A stretch of 64,000 nt of DNA from Modicisalibacter xianhensis (GTDB taxonomy: Bacteria > Pseudomonadota > Gammaproteobacteria > Pseudomonadales > Halomonadaceae): NCBI RefSeq assembly GCF_900113605.1, contig NZ_FOPY01000006.1, positions 84,386 to 148,385 on the forward strand, read 5' to 3'. Under the pieces are notes generated by a model. It saw only the letters and a program-made list of their open reading frames with translations. It searched no databases and had not been told where the DNA came from. Below are positions 57,545 through 64,000 of the stretch, one piece after another. Numbering within the stretch: the first letter of the stretch is position 1; each line of letters starts with the position of its first letter. The translations under genes were made by a program, and so were the position numbers.

Positions 57545-57715
57545 GACAGGTAGGAGATAGTGGTGGCGATGTGCGATTTGTGTCGTACGCCGTCATCGCC
57601 CATGCTTGGTGACATGCGCCATGTCGAGACCTGTCGATCAGGGTGCAGGGGGCAAGCCCCCAGTGAAATGGAAGTGTGCGCCGAAGGGCGTGACGATGAT
57701 TGCAAAGGAGGTGTT

Positions 57716-58144
57716 ATGAAGCGCTACATCATTGCCGCGGATGCTGCCCGGGCGCGGATATTCACTCAGGAGAAGAACGGCGACATCAACGAGATCGACA
57801 GCCTGGTGCATGCGGAGAGCCGCGAGCATGCCGGTGACTTGCGTACCGGTGGCAAAGGCGGAGTCGATGACTCGGCAGGTCAGGGAAACCGTCAGTCCGA
57901 CAAGTCCGTTACGACCATGCAGAACGAGTCGCTGGCTTTCGCCAAGGAAGTCGCCGAGTACATGCGCAAGGCGCGTACCCAAAACCAGACGGACAGCTTC
58001 GTGGTGTTCGCGGCCCCCAAGTTCCTGGGTAACCTGCGCGAAAAGCTGGATAGCATGACTCGTGGCATGATCGTCAAGGCGGTGGACAAGGACGTGTCCA
58101 AGGATTCCGCACACGAGCTTGCCGACAAGTTGCGTAACCTCTGA
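57716..58144 (+). CDS. Host attachment protein family (stress-related)
   Basis: A 142-residue protein of the family annotated as host attachment protein, after an Agrobacterium homologue; the fold resembles eRF1/baeRF domains and the role is not established. It starts YIIAADAARARIFTQEKNG and has VVFAAPKFLGNLREKLD near 100-115, both typical. GGAGG lies 4 bases upstream of the ATG. A distinct gene downstream of the formate dehydrogenase pair with its own upstream spacer of about 170 bases. Confidence 0.8.
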   Translation: MKRYIIAADAARARIFTQEKNGDINEIDSLVHAESREHAGDLRTGGKGGVDDSAGQGNRQSDKSVTTMQNESLAFAKEVAEYMRKARTQNQTDSFVVFAAPKFLGNLREKLDSMTRGMIVKAVDKDVSKDSAHELADKLRNL

Positions 58145-58159
58145 TTCTTGTTTCCTTCC

Positions 58160-58190
58160 GGGCCGCAGCCATTGCGGCCCGATTCTTCCC
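58160..58190 (+). terminator. Terminator after the host attachment family gene
   Basis: GGGCCGCA-GCCAT-TGCGGCCC is an 8-bp stem followed by a C/T-rich run (GATTCTTCCCTTCC). Confidence 0.65.
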
Positions 58191-58310
58191 TTCCTTGTCG
58201 TTTCGTCGTCTAACCGCTCAGGCGCTAACGGTTCGTTGCGGGCAACATTAGCTTTGCCGCAAATAATTCTGTTATTGCATTGACCTGCAACAGAAATGTC
58301 TGTCTTACCC

Positions 58311-58337
58311 TAAAGTTTTCTTGACAGTCGTCGATAA
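58311..58337 (+). promoter_or_regulatory. FliA (sigma-28) promoter of the first chemoreceptor gene
   Basis: TAAAGTTT-N11-GTCGATAA differs from the flagellar sigma-28 consensus TAAAGTTT-N11-GCCGATAA by one base. It lies 71 bases before the ATG at 58408. Confidence 0.85.
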
Positions 58338-58407
58338 CGCCTCAGAGCTCAGCGCCCCTGCTTGGCGCCAAGAATATTCAATCCTTCGACGACCGAGAAC
58401 GATAAGC

Positions 58408-60273
58408 ATGCTGTCCTCCCTGAAACGCCGTATCCAGGTGGCCTGTGTGGTCATCATTGCCGTTGCCATGGCGCTGGTAGCCGGCGTGGGCTATTTCACC
58501 GTGGAATCCCACTATGAGGTGGCCATCGAGAAGAACCTCACGGCCGTCGCGAAAGGCAATGCCAAGGCCATCGAAGAGTGGGTCGCTTCGCGGCGCAGCA
58601 TGATCGATGCCGCGCGTGGCCATGTGACCGGCGACGATCCCGTGCCGGCGTTGGTACAGCTGGCCGAGTCGGGTGGCTTCCTGTCGACTTATATCGGCAA
58701 GCCCGACGGTAGCCTGATCACTTCCGACGGCTGGGTGCCGCCAGCCGACTACGATCCACGCCAGCGGGGTTGGTACCAGCAAGCGGTCGAGCAGGGCGAA
58801 ACTGTTGTCGCGAAACCCTATGTGGACGGCAATTCGGGGCAGATCGTTCTGCCGTTTTCGACACCCGTCGAGAAAGATGGAAAGCTGCTAGGTGTCATCG
58901 GTGGCGATGTCGTCATCGATACTATTGTCAAGGATGTCGCCGCCATCCAGCCGACACCGTCGAGCTTCGCGTTCCTGAGCACCGGTGGGGAAACCATCAT
59001 CGCCCATCCTGACCCCAAGCTGACGCTCGAGCCTTTGACCCGGCTGAGCTCGTCCCTGGACGAGGCACTGATCACTGCCCTGCGTAATGCCGGCGGCTGG
59101 CAGGGCATCAGTATCGCTGAACAGGACGCTCGCCTGACGGTGATGCCCATTGCCGGAGCCGACTGGGAGCTGGGTGTGGCACTCGATGAAGGCGAAGCGC
59201 TGGCTGGCCTCCGGGCCATCATCCAGTCGTCCCTGATCACCTTGGTGCTGGTCACGCTGGTCGCTTCCGTCCTGCTCGGCCTGTGGCTCAAGCGCGCCTT
59301 CGGCGGCCTGGAGCGGGTGCGCGACGCGCTAGAGAACATCGCCAGCGGCAGCGGTGACCTGACCCGTCGTCTCTCGGCCAGCGGACGCGACGAGGTGGCG
59401 CAGATTGCCGATGCCTTCAATCGCTTCGTCGACAAGATGGAACGCGTGCTGATCACCATCCGCGACAGCAGCGATTCGGTCAGCGTGGCCTCCAGCGAGA
59501 TCGCCCAGGGCAGCCAGGACCTGTCGTCGCGCACCGAGACCACCGCCTCCAACCTGCAGGAAACCTCTGCCTCGATGGAGCAACTGACCAGCACCGTCGA
59601 GCATACTGCCGATTCGGCGCGCCAGGCCAACCAACTGTCACTGTCGGCCTCGGAAGTCGCCTCGCGTGGTGGCGAGGTGGTGTCGCAGGTAGTGCACACC
59701 ATGGATGACATCGATGCCTCGTCACGCCAGATCGCCGAGATCGTCTCGGTGATGGATGGCATCGCTTTCCAGACCAACCTGCTGGCGCTTAATGCTTCGG
59801 TGGAGGCCGCGCGTGCCGGCGAGCAGGGTCGTGGCTTCGCGGTAGTCGCCGGCGAGGTGCGTCAGTTGGCCAGCCGCAGCGCCGATGCCGCGCGCCAGAT
59901 CAAGGAACTGATCGAGACATCCACCACCAAGACCCGCGCCGGCGCCGAGCTGGTACGTGCCGCGGGCGAGACCATGGACGAGATCGTCGCCAGCGTGGCG
60001 CGGGTCACCGACGTGCTCGGCGAGATCGGCGCCGCCACCCGGGAACAGAGTCAGGGTATCGGACAGGTCAACCAGGCGGTGGCCGAGCTGGATCGCATGA
60101 CCCAGCAGAACGCCGCGCTGGTCGAGCAATCCGCTGCCGCCGCCGACCAGCTCCAGGAGCAGGCGGTGCGCCTGACCCGCGCTGTCGGTGCCTTCACCCT
60201 GTCACGCACGGCCGAACGGCCGCAACCCCCGCTGCTGGCATCGTCACGCCAGGCAGTTACGCAGGAGGAATAA
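58408..60273 (+). CDS. Methyl-accepting chemotaxis protein with double Cache sensor
   Basis: A 621-residue transmembrane chemoreceptor: TM1 at about 10-30, a periplasmic dCache domain (about 35-265, with [34 protein letters not shown]), TM2 at about 270-295, HAMP, and the signalling domain with hairpin tip [45 protein letters not shown]. Ligand unknown; dCache sensors often bind amino acids. No NWETF-type CheR tail is present. It is followed by another receptor gene with the stop one base from the next start codon. Confidence 0.92.
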   Translation: MLSSLKRRIQVACVVIIAVAMALVAGVGYFTVESHYEVAIEKNLTAVAKGNAKAIEEWVASRRSMIDAARGHVTGDDPVPALVQLAESGGFLSTYIGKPDGSLITSDGWVPPADYDPRQRGWYQQAVEQGETVVAKPYVDGNSGQIVLPFSTPVEKDGKLLGVIGGDVVIDTIVKDVAAIQPTPSSFAFLSTGGETIIAHPDPKLTLEPLTRLSSSLDEALITALRNAGGWQGISIAEQDARLTVMPIAGADWELGVALDEGEALAGLRAIIQSSLITLVLVTLVASVLLGLWLKRAFGGLERVRDALENIASGSGDLTRRLSASGRDEVAQIADAFNRFVDKMERVLITIRDSSDSVSVASSEIAQGSQDLSSRTETTASNLQETSASMEQLTSTVEHTADSARQANQLSLSASEVASRGGEVVSQVVHTMDDIDASSRQIAEIVSVMDGIAFQTNLLALNASVEAARAGEQGRGFAVVAGEVRQLASRSADAARQIKELIETSTTKTRAGAELVRAAGETMDEIVASVARVTDVLGEIGAATREQSQGIGQVNQAVAELDRMTQQNAALVEQSAAAADQLQEQAVRLTRAVGAFTLSRTAERPQPPLLASSRQAVTQEE

Positions 60274-60274
60274 G

Positions 60275-62413
60275 ATGCGCTTCAAGTCCCTGCGCACGTT
60301 CGTTACCACTCTGGTCGGCGCCTGTATCCTGGCTGTTGTCGCCGCACTGGTCATCTATTCGTTGATCGCCAACTCGCGCTCCCAGGCGCTGGTGGAAAGC
60401 CAGACCCAGGAGCTGCTCGAGCGCAATATCGAGGCCCGCCTCACTGCGGTTGCCTCGGCGCAGGCCGAGCGCATCCAGGGTCAGATGGAGCATGCCCTGA
60501 CGCTGGCCGAGAACCTGGCCGAGACCAACGCCATGCTGGGCCTGCGTGACGAGGAAGACCGCTCCCTGCTGAGCATGAGCCGTCGTCAGCTGTCCTATCT
60601 GGTGCGCCAGACCGTGGACGCCAACCCCGAACTGCTGGACGCTTTTATCGGCTGGGAGCCCGATGCCTTCGGGAGCGATGCGTTCTATGCCGGTCGCGAT
60701 GGGCTCGGTTATGGCGAAGATGGTCGTTTCATGCCCTGGTGGTACCGCACCGATAGCGGCGAGGTGGAAGTGCTGCCACTCGGCGAGACCATGGAAAGCG
60801 AGTCCCTGCAGCCCAGCGGGGTGCGCGAGGGCGAATACTACCTGTGCCCGCGTGAGACGCTCGCCCCCTGTATCATCGATCCGGCGCCCTACGACTATAA
60901 CGGCGAGACGTTGATGGTCACGTCCTTCAACGTGCCGGTCATCGTTGATGGCGAGTTCCGGGGCAGCGCCGGGGTCGACCTGTCCGTCGACTTCATCCAG
61001 GCCATGCTCGGCGAGGCCAACCAGTCGCTTTACGACGGTGCAGGTGAGATGGCCCTGATCGCCTCACGGGGCGGCGTGACGTCCTTTACCGGGGATGAGT
61101 CGTTGCTCGGCAAGCCCATGGGCGAAGCGTTCGGTGCCGCTCTGCAGGCGCGTATCACCGAGGCGCAGAGTGGCGAGATGGTACGGCATGTCGACAGCGA
61201 AACGGGCATGCTCGAACTCTACTGGCCATTCTCCATCGGCGATGTCGGCACGCCCTGGGTGCTGATGATCCGTTTGCCCGAGAGCGCCGTGATGGCCGGG
61301 CTGCATGGCCTGCAGGCACAGATGCAGGACCAGCGCGAGACCGATACGTTGGGCATGACACTGATGGGCCTGCTGATTGCCGGCCTGGGCCTGGTTGCCG
61401 CCTGGCTGGTGGGGGGCAGCATCGCGCGTCCGCTGCGCCAACTGGCCGAGCGCATGCGTGACATCGCCAGCGGCAACGGCGACCTGACCCAGCGCCTGCC
61501 GGTGCGTGGACGCAACGAGAGCGCCGAACTGGCCCTGCAGTTCAATGCCTTCGCCGACAAGATGAACGACGTGCTGCTCGACGTGCGCGACAGCAGCGAA
61601 TCGGTCAGCGTGGCGGCAGGCGAGATTACCCAGGGCAGCCAGGACCTGTCGTCGCGTACCGAGACGGCGGCCTCTAACCTGCAGGAAACCTCGGCCTCGA
61701 TGGAGCAGCTGACCAGCACCGTCGAGCACACCGCCGAATCGACGCGCCAGGCCAACCAGTTGTCGCAGTCGGCCTCGGAAGTTGCCTCGCGCGGCGGCGA
61801 GGTGGTGTCGCAGGTCGTGAACACCATGGACGACATCGATGCCTCGTCCCGCCAGATCGCCGAGATCGTCACGCTGATGGATGGCATCGCCTTCCAGACC
61901 AACCTGCTGGCGCTCAACGCCTCGGTGGAAGCCGCGCGTGCCGGCGAACAGGGGCGCGGTTTCGCGGTGGTCGCCGGCGAGGTGCGCCAACTGGCCAGCC
62001 GCAGCGCCGATGCCGCGCGTCAGATCAAGGAACTGATCGATACGTCGGCGGCCAAGACCCGTGCCGGTGCGGCACTGGTACGCCGTGCCGGGGAGACCAT
62101 GGACGAGATCGTCGCCAGCGTGGCGCGGGTCTCCGATGTGCTCGGCGAGATCAGTGCCGCCACCAAAGAGCAGAGCCAGGGCATTGGCCAGGTCAACCAG
62201 GCCGTTGCCGAGCTGGATCGCATGACCCAGCAGAACGCCGCGCTGGTCGAGGAATCCACGGCAGCAGCCGGCCGGCTCGAGGAACAGGCGGTGAGGCTGA
62301 CCCGGGTCGTCGGCGCCTTCACCCTGGCGCCCCGAAATGGACAATACACCGATATGGCGCTGACCGCTCCAGCATCGACGGCATTGCCCCAGTCCGCTAC
62401 AGAGCCAAGGTGA
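60275..62413 (+). CDS. Methyl-accepting chemotaxis protein with large Cache sensor
   Basis: A 712-residue receptor. TM1 at about 8-30 begins a periplasmic sensor of about 345 residues with [62 protein letters not shown] (Cache-type), then TM2 (about 370-395), HAMP, and a signalling domain almost identical to the first receptor. AGGAGG lies upstream. The ATG starts two bases after the preceding stop, so the pair is cotranscribed from the FliA promoter at 58311. Confidence 0.92.
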   Translation: MRFKSLRTFVTTLVGACILAVVAALVIYSLIANSRSQALVESQTQELLERNIEARLTAVASAQAERIQGQMEHALTLAENLAETNAMLGLRDEEDRSLLSMSRRQLSYLVRQTVDANPELLDAFIGWEPDAFGSDAFYAGRDGLGYGEDGRFMPWWYRTDSGEVEVLPLGETMESESLQPSGVREGEYYLCPRETLAPCIIDPAPYDYNGETLMVTSFNVPVIVDGEFRGSAGVDLSVDFIQAMLGEANQSLYDGAGEMALIASRGGVTSFTGDESLLGKPMGEAFGAALQARITEAQSGEMVRHVDSETGMLELYWPFSIGDVGTPWVLMIRLPESAVMAGLHGLQAQMQDQRETDTLGMTLMGLLIAGLGLVAAWLVGGSIARPLRQLAERMRDIASGNGDLTQRLPVRGRNESAELALQFNAFADKMNDVLLDVRDSSESVSVAAGEITQGSQDLSSRTETAASNLQETSASMEQLTSTVEHTAESTRQANQLSQSASEVASRGGEVVSQVVNTMDDIDASSRQIAEIVTLMDGIAFQTNLLALNASVEAARAGEQGRGFAVVAGEVRQLASRSADAARQIKELIDTSAAKTRAGAALVRRAGETMDEIVASVARVSDVLGEISAATKEQSQGIGQVNQAVAELDRMTQQNAALVEESTAAAGRLEEQAVRLTRVVGAFTLAPRNGQYTDMALTAPASTALPQSATEPR

Positions 62414-62463
62414 TAGTGACGAATTCGTCTCATCTTGCGCTGGCATAAATGAAGTTGAGTATT

Positions 62464-62488
62464 GGCCGCACTGTGTGCGGCCTTCTTT
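62464..62488 (+). terminator. Rho-independent terminator of the receptor operon
   Basis: GGCCGCA-CTGTG-TGCGGCC is a 7-bp stem followed by TTCTTT. Confidence 0.7.
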
Positions 62489-62601
62489 ATTAGGGGTGGT
62501 AGGTATTACAAACGTTTAAATGTATGCTTATTTGAACTCAACTTCGCTTGTTAATATTTAGCGAGTGTTAGTTTTCATAAGTATGGAACGGGCTAACTTT
62601 C

Positions 62602-62628
62602 TTAAGTTTTATTGAAAAAGGGCGATAA
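62602..62628 (+). promoter_or_regulatory. FliA (sigma-28) promoter of the third chemoreceptor gene
   Basis: TTAAGTTT-N11-GGCGATAA matches the flagellar consensus with 11-base spacing and two base changes. The leader to the ATG at 62864 is about 225 bases, unusually long. Confidence 0.8.
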
Positions 62629-62706
62629 CACTCTTGTGCTTTCTCCTGACACGCACGGACTCAATCTAACTACAAACCCAATCTACCCGGATCGAGTACA
62701 CACCCC

Positions 62707-62862
62707 ATGCCGATTATTATTTCCCTTCGCACTCGAAGCGCCGGTGCGAACATCGTTGCGAGTACGCTCGATAGGGAGCCTCGCAACAATGACGCCATGC
62801 TCGAGTGGTTGCGGCCACGGCCAGTGGTCGCATGCTCAGATACCTTGGGTGAGGAGGAGTGA
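62707..62862 (+). CDS. Possible small upstream ORF in the receptor leader (51 codons)
   Basis: An ATG frame starting Met-Pro-Ile-Ile-Ile runs 51 codons and stops one base before the third receptor's ATG; the last codons include the GAGGAGGAG ribosome site. No ribosome site precedes its own start and I recognise no family, so it may be a chance frame or a leader peptide for coupled translation. Confidence 0.25.
   Translation: MPIIISLRTRSAGANIVASTLDREPRNNDAMLEWLRPRPVVACSDTLGEEE
62755..62787 (+). repeat. Hairpin in the third receptor's 5' leader
   Basis: GTTGCGAG (62755-62762) pairs perfectly with CTCGCAAC (62780-62787), with a smaller GCTC/GAGC inner pairing. It lies inside the mRNA leader downstream of the FliA promoter. 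Confidence 0.5.
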
Positions 62863-62863
62863 C

Positions 62864-64000
62864 ATGATGCATTTCAAGTCATTGCGAACTTTCATCACCC
62901 TCTTGGTTGGCACCTGTATTCTGGTCGTCATCGGTGTCTTGATTGCCTACTCGTTATTCGCCAACTCACGCTCCCAGGCGCTGGTGGAAAGCCAGACCAC
63001 GGCATTGCTCGAGAGCAATATCGAGAAACGTATGCTGACGTTGGCTGCCGACCAGGCGGGGGATATCCAGCGTAAGTTGGAGCAAGCCCTGACGTTGGCA
63101 CGCAGCTTGGCGATGACAAATGCCTTGATGGGAAAGCGAGACGAGAACGACGCCTCACCGCAGGCTCTCAGGCGTGAAGAGATGTCGAGCCTGGCCCGCC
63201 AGACCGTAGTCGAAAACCCCGATCTGCTGGATGCCTTTATCGGCTGGGAGCCTAATGCGTTCGGTAGCGATGCCGTGTTTGCCGGAAAGAAGGACGAGGG
63301 TTATGACGGCAGCGGTCGCTTTATGCCTTGGTGGTACCGCACGGCAAACGGCAGTATTGAAGTATTGCCACTGGGTAGTGGCATGGAAAGCCAAGAGCGC
63401 GATGCGCTAGGGATCCGCAAGGGCGAATACTACCTTTGCGTCAAGGAAACGCTTCGCGCCTGCATCATCGACCCACATTTTTATGATTATAACGGCGAGA
63501 CGCTACTGGTTACGTCGTTCAATGCCCCCATTCTCGTCGATGGTGAGTTCCGGGGTGTTGCCGGTGTCGATATTTCCGTGGATTTCATTCAACAGATCTT
63601 GGGCGATGCCAACCGGACATTGTATGACGGGGCGGGGGAAATGGCCTTGGTGGCATCGCGCGGCGTTGTTTCCGCCTATACAGGGAATACCGAAGCGTTG
63701 GGTCGCTTGGCCGGCGATGTGATTAGCGACACGATGCTCGCCCATCTCACCCGTGCGCATGACGGAGAAGTGACGTATCAGTTCGACGAAGACCAAGGCA
63801 TGATCGAACTCTACTGGCCATTCTCCATCGGCGATGTCGGTACGCCCTGGGTACTGATGATCCGTTTGCCCGAGAGCGCCGTGATGGCCGGCCTGCACGA
63901 CTTGAAGGCACAGATGCAGGACCAGCGCGAGGCCGATGCGCTGGGCATGACACTGATGGGCCTGCTGATTGCCGGCCTGGGCCTGGTTGCCGCCTGGCTG
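62864..64000 (+). CDS. Methyl-accepting chemotaxis protein, third copy, truncated by window end
   Basis: The frame is open from 62864 to the last base (379 codons), covering TM1, a periplasmic Cache-like sensor and the start of TM2; HAMP and signalling domains lie outside the window. It is a paralogue of the 60275 receptor: [52 protein letters not shown] precedes the start. Over the last 195 bases identity with the 60275 gene is about 95 percent, far higher than in the earlier sensor region. Confidence 0.88.
   Translation, partial: MMHFKSLRTFITLLVGTCILVVIGVLIAYSLFANSRSQALVESQTTALLESNIEKRMLTLAADQAGDIQRKLEQALTLARSLAMTNALMGKRDENDASPQALRREEMSSLARQTVVENPDLLDAFIGWEPNAFGSDAVFAGKKDEGYDGSGRFMPWWYRTANGSIEVLPLGSGMESQERDALGIRKGEYYLCVKETLRACIIDPHFYDYNGETLLVTSFNAPILVDGEFRGVAGVDISVDFIQQILGDANRTLYDGAGEMALVASRGVVSAYTGNTEALGRLAGDVISDTMLAHLTRAHDGEVTYQFDEDQGMIELYWPFSIGDVGTPWVLMIRLPESAVMAGLHDLKAQMQDQREADALGMTLMGLLIAGLGLVAAWL

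Overview
This 64 kb window is chromosomal DNA of a GC-rich gammaproteobacterium, most likely a Halomonas-type member of the Halomonadaceae. That assignment is inferred from gene order and from the mix of genes. The order zapA, 6S RNA, fau opposite ygfB, pepP, ubiH, ubiI is typical of gammaproteobacteria, as are xseB, ispA, dxs and gshB, tonB, yqgE, ruvX. A high-affinity amino-acid ABC system and several chemoreceptors are also present. I see no insertion sequence, prophage, integrase, CRISPR array, tRNA or rRNA.

Layout. 0.2-6.3 kb: a tiny membrane protein with its own promoter and terminator, then fau, 6S RNA and zapA on the minus strand, then ygfB, pepP, ubiH and ubiI (division, folate and ubiquinone genes). 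6.4-17.2 kb: minus-strand ctp, envC, gpmI; plus-strand rhodanese, secB, rsmE, cvfB-like, gshB, tonB, yqgE, ruvX; then pyrB on the minus strand. 17.4-29.4 kb: an SDR dehydrogenase followed by a purine-ring degradation island: an IclR regulator, uraD, uraH, puuD, a GntR regulator, two NCS1 permeases, a hydantoin/allantoin-type racemase, puuE, allE and allA. Together these convert urate to ureidoglycolate and glyoxylate, except that allantoate amidohydrolase is missing. A TTGTATACA-type palindrome recurs at the promoters of this island and is the likely operator of its GntR regulator.

29.4-37.9 kb is the accessory part. It holds a PRC-barrel protein and an EF-hand protein, a RidA/PLP-deaminase divergent pair, an unassigned ATP-grasp ligase paired with a CocE/S15-type hydrolase, a long AT-rich gap, and a Crp/Fnr regulator. 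A candidate structured small RNA with four GGA motifs lies at 38.0 kb, before serA. 39.8-48.6 kb is housekeeping: xseB-ispA-dxs, djlA, an ABC exporter, a TrhA-like protein, ribA, hemE and a VanZ-like protein. 48.8-53.1 kb is the aapJQMP amino-acid transporter behind a good sigma-54 promoter. 54.1-58.1 kb holds a ForC-like formate dehydrogenase with its DUF1641 partner and a host-attachment-family protein. 58.3-64.0 kb holds three chemoreceptor genes, two of them behind near-consensus FliA (sigma-28) promoters; the last runs off the window.

All assignments come from reading the sequence and from memory of protein families; no database search was run.
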